Source: Apostichopus japonicus (Eukaryota > Echinodermata > Holothuroidea > Aspidochirotida > Stichopodidae). From it: a stretch of DNA of 64,000 nt. The translations under genes were made by a program, and so were the position numbers. The stretch covers positions 4,527,499 to 4,591,498 of the forward strand of contig NC_092565.1 in the NCBI RefSeq assembly GCF_037975245.1, in the 5' to 3' direction. Below are positions 12,661 through 26,370 of this stretch, in pieces; positions within the stretch are counted from its first letter, which is position 1, and each line of letters begins with the position of its first letter. The notes under the pieces are model-generated. The model had not been told where the DNA came from and did not search any database. It saw only the letters and a program-made list of their open reading frames with translations.

Positions 12661-14687
12661 TTTCAGTCCAATTGCGATAATATCACTTTGTTCTACATTT
12701 GACAAAAACAATTCACAAGGCTATATGGTTAACCCACTATGTTCGGTGAAAATGTACATAAGAGTCCGTTACGATGGCATAAAATCACCTACCATATTCT
12801 TATCACACGTGATAGACTTAACGAATAACAACCTCCCCAAATAGCTAATATATATTTGTCACGTTAGCAGGGAGATACAAAGGTCACGTCAGAGGAGGCT
12901 CATTTTGTAAATCTTCTGGAGTATATTGCCACAGTATATTGCCACGAATCTTTATATTTTCTTACGTTTTTCACATATGAATGGTGACGTCACTTTTAGT
13001 CTTGCTTAAGTCTACAGTTTAGGAAATGAATTACGAAAAAGTTTTAACCGCCGGAATGTAAACAAGTTTCCTTTGATGTTTGGTGGATTTAGTTGTTTGC
13101 TGATTAGATAAACACCCCCTCCCTTTGACCCCCCCCCCCCGGCAAAAAATGACAACAATTAATGGAAAAAGGCTCAGAGTGCACAATTATAGGCCTATAT
13201 ATCAGCTTGAATTACTCCCGGGCCACACCCTCCTTCTTCAATATCCCAGACCTGCCCTGAAAAACTTATGAAAAGTTTGTAATATTTGCTGCCTACAGAA
13301 TAAAGTATAGATCAGAGAAAAGAATAAATTCTCATCTCTCAAATGTATTTTGTGCGTTTAACTCGCGACGAGAGAATAAATGAAAACGAGTGAGCTTCCG
13401 GGGACTTCCCCCTATACCCCGCCAAGGCCCTGGAACACATTACAGAGAGATGTAACTGTAATTTCTCTTTCTGGCATTCATTTTGCGCTAAAAAGTCGCT
13501 GCATAGTATGATATAGTATGATATTAAGTTTTGTCATAACTGCCACGAAGGCTGGCTACATGCGCCGATGGTACTTTTCCTTTCGTTGGCGGGGCATACA
13601 CAGACAATATAGGGCCTAACAGTTTAAACTCGGGTTTCGCCAAAATTGACTGATTCACTCTTTTGCCCAATACCAGCTCTCGTCTATTTCACTCTTTGTT
13701 TAATATCTTGAGCCTCCTCCCCTGCTCCTATTTCCTTCCCTTCCTTCACCAATGACTCCAATCATCTGAAGGTCCAGGCCTTGCCCCCAGTAACCAAACA
13801 TATGCGCCCATGTGGCGTTCTTAGGGGGATTCCCGTCGCTTTCGATCTCTATGGTAGTATGTTTGCATATAGGGACCAGGCTATAGCTAGCCTAAGCTTC
13901 TACATATACGCTGGTTACTACTATCAGACTATAGTGTTACAAATTCAAAACTATACTCGAAGCACTAATACTCGTGTTGAAGCCTCAGCCTTAGAAAGTT
14001 ATTTTATTCCGGGGTAATTTATTGTCGTACGATAGTGACTATCGATTGACGATAACAATGTTAGGAACAGTTTAGAAGGTTATCAGCGTCTTAAAATACC
14101 AGGGTTAGTACTACCCCTAACATTAACAAGTGAATTCGATAGGACGTACATTCTGAACCCTTTATGACTGAACTAGGCGTTAGCCTACGTACGTTGGCTT
14201 CCTATACTATTACTATTGAGCCTAGGCTACATAACATTTACATAAGGGACACATTAGTATAGTAAGCATAAGTACTTTATTCTACTGTTTGCTAGCCTAA
14301 CTTAGAGGTCTAGACCAATTTGAGTATTTGGGCCTCACAACATGTCATTTCTTTAAGGAAAAGTGACAGCATCATAAGTGTAAAATTTTATGTTATCAAA
14401 CTATGACTAGAACCAAGAGGAGTTGGCCTAGCACAGTTTGTATTACTAGTATTAGTTATTACCCTTGGCAAGTATTAGTAGTATTAGTGTGATCATTATC
14501 GAACACCAGTTAGACAAGTGAAATCGACTATTGCCTATATGCAAGAGTTGTTTCTTCATATGCGAATTAGTATCATTGTTGAATGCATGTTAAAACAAAT
14601 ATATATGGAATATCATACAAAAATTGTGTTGTTACAAGGAAATGTTCTTTCTGTTTCAAAAATGAAACAAACAAAATAAATTTTTAT

Positions 14688-16155
14688 GAATTATTATTAT
14701 TATTTAAACATTTCTAAAGCGCACATATATATGTAAAAGCATAAGCTATGGCGCTGTACAAACTTAAAAGAGTAAAGGTAAAAAACTTAAAGAGAATTAA
14801 GAAACCAAGTTAATCATAAGAAAGAGGTAAAAATCTTAAAATCAGATAACCCTAAAAGACTAAACAAATCCAATAACGATGGAGAAAATGAAGTCAGTAT
14901 ATACCATGCCACAAAATCAGAAAATAGGAAAAAACAATAGTAAGAGATATATACAAAAAGAATGAGATAAAAAGTAAAACTAGATTAATTATAAACACGT
15001 TTGAAAATGAAAGTCTTAAGACTGGATTTAAATGAACTTACAGTACTTGAATTGCGAATAGAAAATGGGAGTGCATTCCACAATTTGGGGGCACAGACAC
15101 AAAAAGATCGGTCACCAAGGGACTTGCAGCGAGTACGGGGGGGTAGTTAAAATCAAACTGTCATGAGATCGTATGGAGTAGCTCACTGATCGTGGTTTAA
15201 GAAGGTCCTTCAGATAAGATGGTGCAGATCCGTGAAGCGCCTTATAAGTGAGTGATAAAATTTTAAAATCGATACGATCCTTTATCGGAAGCCAGTGGAG
15301 AAGTTTAAAAGCAGAAGATATACTGTCATATTTGTTCAAATTTAGGATGATACGGGCAGCCATATTTTGTACACGCTGTAACTTATTAAGGGAAGAACTG
15401 GGAAGACCATAAAACAAAGAGTTACAATAATCAAAGTGAGATGTGACAAGTGCCTGAACTAAAGTGCGAGTAGAATCAGTTGAAAGATGCTTACGTAATT
15501 TTCTAATATTATACAAGTTAAAACTAGCGATTTTACATTTTTCATTGATATGTTTTTTCATTGATAAGGTGTTGTCCAAATAAACGCCAAGATACTTCAC
15601 ATCATTTACACAATTAATAATAGATGAGTCCACGTTAATACAATCAATTTCAAGTTTTGCTAGTTGAGTTCGTGAACCAAAGATAAGAAATTCAGTTTTG
15701 GTATCGTTCATATTTAAGCGACACATATTCATCCAAGCCTTAACGTCCGATAAACAACTCTCCATAGCATTAAGAGCACTAAGTTCAGAGTCGGAATTAC
15801 CTGGTCTGAATTTTAGGTACAGGGCGTGATCGTCTGCATACCCCATGACCTCGGGAAGGTGACTGGAGATTGTATGATATAAAGTACTTGCATAAGCCGT
15901 AAAGAGAACAGGGCCAGCACAAGATCCTTGTGGGACGCCCTGGTGGACGGTGGATTTCGTAGAAATGCATTCACTAACCTGAACACTTTGTGTGCGTGGT
16001 CTTAAATAACAATCAAACCATGATTTAGCCAGCCCCTTAGTACCAAAGTTTTGATCAAGAACACTCAGCAAAATGTCATGGTCCGAATTACTGTTTCTGG
16101 GTGTTGTTAACAGTAAGTCATACCTCAAAAATATTTGTGGTTGGTTCATATTGGT
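14688..16155 (-). mobile_element. 5'-truncated CR1/L2-like non-LTR retrotransposon (LINE)
   Basis: A minus-strand retrotransposon copy. It carries part of a reverse transcriptase, the usual C-terminal tail of this LINE group, and a 3' UTR ending in GCGCTTTAGAAATG and then an (AAT)n tail near 14688-14705. That ending is typical of L2/CR1-like elements that prime on short microsatellite ends. The 5' end stops inside the reverse transcriptase, as expected for incomplete target-primed integration. Target-site duplications were not identified. Confidence 0.8.
14985..16149 (-). pseudogene. LINE reverse transcriptase, truncated and frameshifted
   Basis: The open frame 16149-15112 encodes 345 residues of a CR1/L2-type reverse transcriptase: SDHDILL, then GVPQGS, then the catalytic YADD (residues 104-107, about 15840-15829), and the KYLGV and HWLPIKDRIDFK motifs of this group. 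The first catalytic-Asp motif (AFD in relatives) is missing because of the 5' truncation. Near 15135-15150 a run of seven C on this strand marks a frameshift. The expected family ending (GDRSFCVCAPKLWNALP and a final KRVYN stop) continues in another frame to the TAA at 14987-14985. The copy cannot encode an active enzyme. Confidence 0.83.
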
Positions 16156-16471
16156 AATTTATTTGTAGCTTTTATTTGAAATCATATGGATCTTTCCTTC
16201 TGAATGTGGAAAACATTTATAATTCATTGTTATTGCTTGTATGAGGATTATGTACCTGGTTAGTGGAGGCTGCAATCATTGCTTTGAGCTGCAATCGTGT
16301 TTTAGTAAAGCTACTTATTCAGCTTTTATAATTACTATTGAGATTTGTCTAAGATAACGTTATTTACTGGTACAGTACTTGGTATGCAGCAGAAATTTCT
16401 GTGTTATGACCTTAGCATGTTTGTTGCTGTTATTGTTCACTTAGACACTTAACGAGTGCTGGAGACAGAAG

Positions 16472-19400
16472 ATGTCTGAACCAGTGTCAGGTGTCAGGGA
16501 ACGACACGTGTCTGCTGAAAGGTAACCGCATCTAAAATGTGCAATCATGACAGCTAATTAACCCTATAATTACTATAAATGCTATATTAAACTGGCAGAT
16601 TGTATACAATGTTTCGGTATTGTAATTTAGCTGCAGATGTTGCTTGCTACAGTTATAATGTAATGTACTATTTATTGTGCAGTTATGAATGTCGTTCACA
16701 ACGTGAATGACCGCTATTCCCATGGATCTTTTGTCAACATTATTTAATTAGAGTAAAACCTACCAGTGTGCATGAAGCGCTACACTGACCTTCTGACCTT
16801 TGAAATCAGGTTTCAGAAAAGACAAGAGTTTCCTGCTTTTTGGATTTGGTTAGCCATTTTATCAAACTTACCAAATTTTACTCAAAGTAAGATGGCAAAT
16901 TGATCAAACTTAGAAACACCCTCCTACCTAAATCTACTTGTCATGAAATGAACATCGAATATATTGACTAATTAAGGTACTGTATGTGTTAAAGTCTCTG
17001 TTTTGTGACTTTTGTCACAGGTAAGCAAGCACGTTTTCGTTCATTATTTAAATAAATATAACACTTGACTAGTGTAGCCAATGATGTAAAATATGTTATC
17101 AAACTGCATTGTTAACATAGTTTACCAGTGAATAATACCGATATGTGCCGAAATCAACATGTGCACAAAAGCTCTTATATGGAATGATGTACGAAATTGG
17201 TATTGTACTATCCTTTGTGAGGGGTATAATGTATTCCTGTGACAGACAATATTAAGACTTGTCTTAAAGAAAGTGAAAAATAGTCCACAATGTTACTTGA
17301 AAGCCCAACCCCAATATCTTATCTTGTCCCCATGGTTTGTTTGAATTGAATCCAGTTTTGATTGGATAAAACCATCAATTCTCCTAGGGAGTTGATCACA
17401 ATATGTGGTCTACAATGATTTTATCAAGGCAAATGATCATAAAAGCTTTACTTTCTTTTTTGAATATTTCCCATTTTGAATATTTGCTGAACTGTTGCTG
17501 CCAATGTTGTCATCATTTTCATCAAGATACAACTTTCTTACGTGATGAATAAATTAGTTTTCAATAATGATAAAGAAAAAACAAATACATTCTCAATTCA
17601 GTTTCTGTGATGATAACTTTCACTATGCTATTGCCAAAATTTCACCAAATTTGAAAAATTCATATCTCCGCCTGTCCGCCATACAAAATGCTACGAGGAT
17701 GTGGCTTTTAAGTACAAAAAAATCCAGAATTTAAATTCCAGGATTTTTTTGATCAAGCAATCAACTTTAGTTCAGATAATATCCCTTTGATATCAGATGG
17801 TTGATTTTGTGGACTTTCAGTTGTAATTGAGTGAAACCTTTTCAAATCTCTCCTCAGGAGAAATTGCTGGGTCTGTTTTGCAACTGATGAGGACGATCTA
17901 TCAGCAGAGTGGGTGAGACCCTGCAGGTGCAGGGGCACCACAAAATGGGTGCACCAGACCTGCCTCCAGCGTTGGGTCGACGAGAAGCAGCGGGGAAACA
18001 GTACGGCGAAGGTATCCTGCCCTCAATGCGGTACCGAGTACAACATTAGATATCCTGAACTAGGTGAGTCAAAAGATAAGTCCCAGAGTTTTAATCAAGG
18101 TTGTTACCTCCAATGTGGTGGATGTCAAATGAAGTCTTGTGTATTTTGTACGGGGGGGTGGGGGTAAACTGATGTGTGCGGTCGGGGTCCGTGGCGTCAA
18201 TGGTGTTGCCGGGTTGAGGTCTCAAAAAGAATCGATTTCCTCTTGGTCACTGAAAGTGCTAGTTTCATACAAGGCACAGAATGTGCTGTTTGTATTCAAT
18301 GCCCCAGTCTGTCATACCTTAATAACCATAATATAGTAAAATTGTTGATGCTAATATTACATTTTGTGGTTGTGGTAATTGCAAAAAACACATTAGAAAA
18401 AAATTTGCATTTTATTTTTTTTTTTAGTTGGAATACAACTTGGCTTTTGAAAGTAATAAACTTCATGCTTTTGGAATTTCTTTCCTTCAGGTTTTCAAAT
18501 TGTGTTACACTTACAACTACTTCCAAACTCCAGTGACTTATAAAAGTGTTTTAAGTATTGTTGTTGTTTACTGAGCTTAGTGCAGGTCTAATGTGATGAT
18601 GATGATGATGATGATGTCATGCTGTCTTTATTAAAATTCTAAATTTGGTTGTCATGGATATTAGGGATCAGTGAAAAGAGTGATATTGCAAACTTGTTAC
18701 CAGACTCCTTCCTTGAGGTTTTCATATTAGGCCATCAAGGAATTAATAACAATAGTAGTTGTAGTTATCAGAAAGTGAGTTATCTTCACAGTCATGTGAC
18801 TGGTAGATTGTCCCACCAAAATATGATATTTTTCAAATTCAGTCATAAATAGTAGGTGGCAGCAAAGAACCAAAAAGTTTGGTACCCTCGACTAAGTTGT
18901 TCAGGTTACGTTCGTTGTCCCTCTAAACCTAATTCTGGAACGATTTATGTCATACTGTTTGCTCAGCCAGCGTACAGTACTTTGAAACCTGTCCCATTTT
19001 AGATTCTTGCACACAACTCTGTATATTGTTGTTGATGTGAGTGCTGTGCTTGTAGCGCTGTCAATCTGATTGTTTGTGTATCAAAGGTAAATGTGTTTGC
19101 TTTTGATAAAGTTTATTCTCAGCTATCATTTAGCTCAAACTTCTTGCTCAAAATTGATGAAGGTTGCACTTTGATCTTCAGATTTCCAAAATATTATGAT
19201 TAGTTTCTGTTTATCTTCTACTTTTAGTCTTTGCCTTTGTTACTTAATCATTATTAATTTTGTCAGTTTTTTTGGGGTGCTGCCCTCCACAATTGCCCCC
19301 TCCACACTGATATTAATAATGGTTTAACTTTGATTTCATGAATAATGGGAAGCATTCAGCATTACAGCCATACTTCAACTCTTTTCATTCAACCACTTTG

Positions 19401-21118
19401 GCACTTTGTAGCATTAAATTTATCTCTCATTCCAAACCCATTATTTACGATTGCTATCATTGTTATCTTTCATTTATGGTGGTATGGATTGACACAGACT
19501 GTCTTCATTAAGTATGAATGTAGTGGACTTCTTAAAAAGTTGTACTCACATTGTTTTTCCATTTTGTAAGGGCACCTCATAACCCTCGTTCTGTCAATCT
19601 TCACGTTAACTAATTAAGAAATAATTGGAAAGCAGTTCGTTTTTATTGCCTCGTGTAGTAGTGTAGTAGATTTTGGTAATAGGTAGTCATACCCTACAGA
19701 AAAGCACAATATAGCATGTTACAATTACAAGTTATTTCTACATTCACACAACAAAATACATGCAGGCTTGAAACAATGAATTGACCTTCATTTGTCTACA
19801 ACAACTCAGACCATTCAAGCCACACCTCCCTCCCCCCCCCTCACTGCTCTAAGATGTTGAGTCATAATCATCACTATCCTCTTCTCCTCTCCTTGGTTTT
19901 GCTCAGGTATAGCAGTCTACTTACTGGATGCAATAGACAAGGCCATCAACAAGGTCTGTCCGTTTGTAGCTGGCGGTATGATCATTGGATCACTCTACTG
20001 GACGGCGGTCACCTACGGAGCAGTGACCGTCATGCAGCTCTTAGGGCACAAGGAGGGTCTCGACGTGATGGAGAGAGCGGACCCTCTATTCCTTCTGATC
20101 GGTCTACCCACGATTCCCCTCGTCCTCATCCTCGGTAAGATGATCCGGTGGGAAGACTACGTTCTGAGATTCTGGCGAAAATATTCTCCCGCGTTATGGA
20201 AGCTGATCAGCAGTAACCAGGCCCAGCTGAAGATCCCTCCCCGCATACCACTAGACAGACCAGGTTACACAGATCCAACCTCGGCCACTCGTGTTCTCTG
20301 TGGAGCCATGATCTTCCCTACCATTGCCACAATCTCTGGGAAGGTTCTCTTTAGTAATATCAATTCTAACATGCAAAGGACTGTTCTGGTGAGTTGGCAC
20401 CTAAGTTGGTTAAAGAGGGGGGGGGGTGGGGAGGGGGCAGTGGCCTGGGAGAAACGAACGACAACGTGCAAAACACGGTGCACAATTTTTCAGTCAATCG
20501 GTGCTGTTTCTGTGACAAACAACTTAAATGTTGAATCCATTGCCAAACATTTTGGTGATAAAAAGAAGTTGTCTATTTTTTATATTAGCATTCTTTGTGT
20601 GTGCGTTTTTCTCTTTTTCCTTGTTTTCTTTTAAGCAAGGGAGGGAGTGAAGAGGGAGGAATTTCTTAGGTGGTGAGGGTTGTGGGGTGGGGGGGGGATG
20701 ATGGAAAGGAGCAAGGGAAGTTATCAGCAGGATTTTTGTTTTTTTATTCACTCTTGGCCTTTTCTCTGTTTTGTTTTATGCTTTTTATTGTAAGAGTAAT
20801 CTCTCAATTTTGTAGACTATTTTTCAATTAACTGTGTGTTTGTCTTCCATGGAAATACTGTTCAATTTTATTTTTAAGAATAGTTCACTCTTCAAAGATC
20901 TGTAAAGAGCCAAAGATGAGACGTTAATTTATATTGTCTTTTGTTTCCAGGGAGGAATTGTCTTTGTGGCAGTCAAGGGAGCGATGAACATCTTTTACAA
21001 ACAGCAGCAATTTAATCGTCAATCGTATAGAATCATAGGAGATTTCAACGGTGACGATAGGCCACCGTCAACAGCCTCCACCTCTTCAGCATCAGAGACA
21101 TCATCGGCTAGAGAGTGA
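16472..21118 (+). CDS. MARCHF5: E3 ubiquitin ligase MARCHF5 (membrane-associated RING-CH 5, MITOL), complete
   Basis: MARCHF5 is a mitochondrial outer-membrane E3 ligase that controls fission and fusion factors. Four coding exons join in frame: 16472-16521, 17858-18063, 19907-20388 and 20951-21118 (50+206+482+168 = 906 nt, 301 aa; human 278). The RING-CH zinc ligands are Cys20, Cys23, Cys39, Cys41, His49, Cys52, Cys71 and Cys74, in the C4HC3 order, followed by RWVDEKQRGNST as in vertebrates. Four hydrophobic segments follow, including GSLYWTAVTYGAVTVMQ and a PLFLLIGLPTIP helix. The short first exon fits by phase (2 nt + 1 nt make Arg17), and its ATG is the first after an in-frame TAG ten codons upstream. 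The last exon ends in a Ser/Thr-rich tail unlike the human ending. CPEB lies head-to-head on the left and IDE tail-to-tail on the right. Confidence 0.94.
18594..18616 (+). repeat. (GAT)n microsatellite in MARCHF5 intron 2
   Basis: About seven to eight perfect GAT/ATG triplets lie within the intron 18064-19906. Confidence 0.9.
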
Positions 21119-21910
21119 TAGTGAAATTGGTCTGTCGTCGAGTGTTCGCCATAGTGACTGTTATTTTCTCGAATAATTCATTCTTAAATAATTTAAACAA
21201 TTTGGATATCCTTTCCATATATGTACTTGATACATATAGTGCAAGCTAGAGCCATGCCAATAGATGGTTCGATGTGAAACGTATCATAGTAAATTCTCAG
21301 TGATGGAGTGGATGGATTTTGCTATTTGGGTGTGGAAATGAAAGAAGAAAAAAAAATTCAAGCAAAAGCAGCTGCCGAACACAGAACGTAAAATGGACTC
21401 GAAAAAGCAACAAATATCTCACATTTTTTGTAGATTGCACATTAATCATTTTTTTTTTGGTATTTTTTCTCTCGAGGGGTTTCAGTTCAAAAACCAGTTG
21501 GGACTTACTTTTCTTCCAAATTGTCAGAATAATCAACACAAGAGAAGTTCATCTACTTTACTATAAATGGTGAATCTCTTTCATTGGAGAAAACAGCACC
21601 AGTCAAGAGTCAGTTCTCTTTAATAAAGTATAAGTAGTGTAAGACGACTCTGTATACGTTTAACCAATCTAAGACGTGAATATGAACAACGTGTGCTTCG
21701 TCTATGTAATGTTAACATTTTTTTGTTTTGGCGTTTTTGTCAGATTTTCCTGTTGATTGTAACTATTCAGTACGTCTTCTTACGTGTATTTCTGATTTAG
21801 AAGGAACTTGCTGGCTGTGAGATATTTCCAATAGCTGTTTCTTGTTATAGGCGTTTCAAGCATATTTTGTATTTGTCAGTTTGTTTTATGAATTCTTTGA
21901 AATTATGGGT

Positions 21911-21943
21911 AATAAATGTCGAAAGCATGAAATGTTCAATAAA
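21911..21943 (+). terminator. Polyadenylation signals of MARCHF5
   Basis: Two AATAAA hexamers lie at 21911-21916 and 21938-21943, about 800 nt after the MARCHF5 stop codon. They imply a 3' UTR ending near 21960. No transcript data were available. Confidence 0.6.
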
Positions 21944-21965
21944 TGTACGGAACGCTACATTGCGG

Positions 21966-24900
21966 TGTTACGCAAAGATCGGTTACCTGTTCGGTTTATA
22001 GATTTTGATAGAATTAATTTTTATGAACTAGGACAACGAGTGATTTCAATGCAAACATAAATAACTCCTAACCCTCCTTGCGATGAATTTGTCTAAACCT
22101 AGTGATGGGCATAAGGAGGAACAGGGAAACGTACCTGTTACTACTACAAATGTGATGACATTTTGGTACATACTTCATACTTGAGCATAAAGAACAAATC
22201 AAAAATATGTCATGACATAACAATTTATGGCCAAAATATTGATTCTCTGTCTTAAAGTAAGCAGATCGAGGGGGTATCAGAATTTCCAGCTAAAGTTTAA
22301 GCCGCTAACTCCTGGTGGCTATAAATTATTCCCAGACGTTACAGTGGGTTCAGTTAGACAATTAAATCTTTAAGAGACAAGAAAATGCTCAAAGGATGGC
22401 TGTAAAAGGCTTGTTTGTGGTTTGAAGATGGAGTGACCATTAATTGCACTTTCTAGCATTTTTTTTGGGGGGGGGTGTGTAATATTGATGAACTTTAACT
22501 TCATGCCATAGCTAGAGCAGCCCGGTGACCGAAACCACATAGATTGCTTAGTTAGACCTGACTGGGTTTTTGTGTACTTTGGCTTGACTAAGAGAGACAA
22601 TTAGTTACAAAAACTTTCAACAACAAAAATACAGCTTTAGTAAGATCTCAAGGCTTTCATTTACAGATTTGGTGATAGCTTTTATTCCCAGTTGACCTTT
22701 CACCTAATGCAGGAGATGTGAATGGGGGGGGTGGGGGGAGGGAGGTCAGAGGGATACAGCCTTGGGGCTTCAGTGTCAATTGGCAGACATGGGGAAATAT
22801 TTGAGGGGTCCTGGGAAAATATGGGATAAAGAATAATGTATTGTCATCTTCATAGCATACTGAAGGATAAAATGAAGTGTGAACAAAGGTGTGACATATT
22901 TGTCCCAAGCTTGGCCTCAATACCTCTGCCTGTGATATTACCTTGATACCAAGTTCTGGGAAGGAATGTATATAAGATTAATGGTCAAGATGTTACGAAG
23001 TATCAGGCTTAACTCATCAAGTTGCTTAAATAGCTAAATTGGGGTTATTTTTGTTGCAAGTTGGCCGAAGTTGATGTAACTTGTAAAATCTTGACATTGT
23101 GTAATTACTCTTGACGTTGAATGGAATGCTAGAAAAAATTATCGTCAAATAGGTTCCTCTGAATGCTCTAATTTGCCTTAAATTGATTTCAATCTCATAT
23201 ATATTTTCATTTTGAATGTTATGTCATTTCTACGTCAGATATTTCAGGTGTAATGTGAGCAGTGCTGGGAGGGAAGGGGAGATGGGGTTTCCTAGTCAAT
23301 TTTGTTTACATTTGAAAGACTATTCGAGATACCGCAGTGAAGAAAATGTCCTACCTGCTTCCATGAGAGCAATCACATTTTTTTTGGCAATGTGCCACAA
23401 CGGTACAAGATCTTGGTCAGAGTGTATCAGCCAATTTTGGCATAAAACTTGTCTGGAAATAATATGCCGATAATGATAAAGTGAACTGAAATTCACTGTA
23501 CTGCTTTGGATGGACACATCAAGATAAAAAGTACTGTCAAAATACCCTTGGGTATAATGTGGGCGGTAGTGGTCGATAGCTGCAATATAACACGGGTAGT
23601 AATGCCCTGTCAATGTTAAAGTGTCATTAACAGAAAGTGAAAATATTTCCGAATGTAATATTTAGGGGATAATTTGATAAGGATGAAAATTTCCAAAATA
23701 TCACTCTCTTTGTTTCTGGATAAAAACAAAATTATGCTCGTAAAAGTTGTGAACTGAAACATAAATGAACCACTTAGGACGGTCACCAAATTCTTGAGCA
23801 AAAATACTTTCACAATACCTTCTGGATACAGTATGTGTTCTAGTAGCCAATATAACTGGAAGGTATCAAAGGCAGTAATGTCTGTTATCAACATTACTGA
23901 TTATTGTTAAACCTTTAGTCTTTAAAGTTAACATGAACATAAGAAATTGAATATATTTCCATCATTTAGGTGATAAGAAGAATGTCAATATATCACCCCC
24001 TCCCCTTTGTTTTTGCGGGAAAAAATTAGCAATTTAAAAATTTCATGTCAGAATGTGCTATCACTGATAATTATTATAATATGCAAATTTTGATAGGGTT
24101 GGGGGCAGTTTTCAAATGCCATTTCCTCACAATCCTGTAAGTTTAACTCGGATAACATATCGTTTGGTCAAACATTGGTGTGGTGTTGTTTTGCAAGTGT
24201 CTGGGTTACTTACATTAATAACAGAATTTATTCGGGAGTATTGTCTTAGCTCAACTGGGAGCTCGCTGTGCATGTAGGTTCATAACCTATTTCTTGACTT
24301 ATTTCAAAGTTTAATATCCAGCTAGCTTAACATTTTTGCTTGAAAAATTAATTTAAAAAAAAACTGTAATCAAGTTAGATTTGTATAGCAGCTATGATTA
24401 TTATTATTATTTTATCAATGAATCTGATATGAAAAATCCAAAACTTTATTCGTTCACCTTTTCTCTTTCCTCTTGATTAAATAATGGAACTGTATGATAC
24501 TTTTTGTTTCTCTGTGTGTTTTTCTTCTCTCCATAAATAATCTCATTCCTTTGTAATTGAAACATGACCATTGGCTGAGTGACATCACAAACTTGCATCA
24601 CAATGACATCACAGTGACATCACATTGGCTGAGTGATTTCGAATATACATGTTACTAAGGTTACCACACATCTGGAAATTACTGGAAATATCCTCCCTTT
24701 GGTTTTGATGCTGATCATAACCAAGGCAGTCATGATAGCGTATGTGTGCGACACCAAGCTTATTAAAACAGTACCTCAAGTTATTCATTTTGAATACAAA
24801 GATTTTTTTAACACAAGGACTGAGGACAGCGGCATATAAGTTTTTTTTCTCCCAATTATATTCAACACAAAAAATATAAAAAAGCGAAAAAAAAAGACTT

Positions 24901-25990
24901 GATTTGCACAAAAGCAAATGGTTTACCGTGACCATTGCTTATTACCATGTAATAACATATGGACATGCTGTGGACATTTGGACTGTGGCAGTACATGGTC
25001 TAGCAGATTTCTGCAGCATACAAGCACGGTATTCTCACTCGATTGGATATCACCATCTATTTATCAGTCACCCAGTTTCTACTGGGAGCCAAATTCACTG
25101 TTTTCCTCGGGTATTATGAATGCAAATATAGGTGAATTATTTGCATAGTAAACTCTAAGGAATTTTAGGTGAATTATTTGCAAAGTAAGCTCTAAGTAAT
25201 TAATCTCAGTACTCTGGAGGGGGGGTCCAGGGATTTGCCTATGCAAGATGTACCCATCCACCTGGGCGGTTCCAGGGTTTTACAAAGGAGAGGGTGCAGC
25301 CCTGGGGTCTGTGCAGCGGGTTCCCTTCCTGGACAGAACTTAAAATTTAAGACATGAGATGGTGGAATTTTGGGATATATTTTGGCTATAAATCAGCACT
25401 ACATGAATTGGGTCTAATTTTGAGTGTCTTTGTTTGGTTGAAATGGGGGTTGTACATCCTCGTACATTGCCCCACATGGATCCACGCCTGGTCTAAGATT
25501 AGTCCATTGTGTAAAGTATCTCTGGAATGCATCTCTTGGCCAACTAATATGGTCTGTCTTCACTACACCATAGCAATTACAGTCCTACTTGAATCCACAA
25601 CAAGGTGAAATTTCCAAAAAGGCAGTCATTTGTCAATATTTACCACTTTTGTTTTTGAATGCAAACTGGAACAAATAAAATTTGTTCTTAAAAACTTTGT
25701 GTAATTGTGCAATTCGAAAGTGCACCTTTCTTACCTTAATTTAACATACAGACTTCTACCCTGTTTTTATTATTGGCACTGAAGTTGCAATTATTTACCC
25801 ATTTCCAAATTTATGAACTTTGAATACATAAATAACAGATCATTAAAGTTACACATTATTTTTATGATGAACCCATGCTATTAAATAAGTAATCTATTTC
25901 CTTCCACCAAGATTTTCTACAGGCAACAATGTAAAAAAGACTCCCAACTATCTTGGAAGATACATGTTATATAGGACATAAAACAGTAAA
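21966..25990. other. Intergenic gap between convergent MARCHF5 and IDE
   Basis: No gene was recognised. The stretch holds poly-G and poly-T runs (near 22459-22476, 22725-22742 and 24840) and a 40-bp direct duplication near 25129-25190 built on GGTGAATTATTTGCA. A possible tRNA-like SINE head sits at about 24246-24300. All open frames are short and unremarkable. Confidence 0.5.
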
Positions 25991-26000
25991 CTTTAAGCAG

Positions 26001-26006
26001 TTTATT
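26001..26006 (-). terminator. Candidate IDE polyadenylation signal
   Basis: AATAAA reads on the minus strand about 1.0 kb after the IDE stop codon; another copy lies at 26265-26260. Which one is used cannot be told from sequence alone. Confidence 0.35.
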
Positions 26007-26169
26007 ATAGTTGCAATAAAATATCTTTGAAATATAAGTGTTTGAACAGAAGCTATGTTGTTGACACTTTTGTTGGTGTCACTAAATCAAGTTTTGATGC
26101 AGTTTGATGTTGCTCAAATCAAACATTGGCAATTTTTCTTGACTAAACATACCTCTCCAGAAGAAGTAG

Positions 26170-26370
26170 CTCTAAGCCCACCACACTTCTGCAAAAGATG
26201 TACATAGTACAGCCTACCGCAGTTCTACCACAGAGGTACATAGCCTAGCTTACCACACTTTTATTGAAGATGTAAACCAGCCTAGCCTAGTCTACCACAC
26301 TGCTACAAAATATGTGCATAGCCTAGCCTACCACACTTCTAAAGAGGATACATATAGCCTAGCCTACTTC
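26170..26370 (-). repeat. Degenerate minisatellite in the IDE 3' flank or 3' UTR
   Basis: About five imperfect units of roughly 35-46 bp are built on CCTACCACACTTCT followed by GTACATAGCCTAG (plus-strand reading). The array lies 0.6-0.8 kb beyond the IDE stop codon. If the 3' UTR extends to the AATAAA candidates at 26265-26260 or 26006-26001 (minus strand), the repeat may be transcribed. Confidence 0.6.

Larger units (their letters stand above)
10593..14687. other. Intergenic region between CPEB and the LINE
   Basis: Apart from the G-rich run and the SINE listed separately, this stretch holds no gene I can support. It presumably carries the CPEB promoter and any 5' UTR exons. A run of C bases lies near 13128-13140. 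Confidence 0.5.

Noticed and set aside
13781-14017. 78-aa plus-strand frame upstream of MARCHF5
   Set aside because: No recognisable motif, codon pattern or splice context; likely chance.
24246-24300. tRNA-like segment (TTAGCTCAACTGGGAGC)
   Set aside because: The D-arm-like start is suggestive, but the rest does not fold into a tRNA and no SINE body follows, so it is not called as a tRNA gene.
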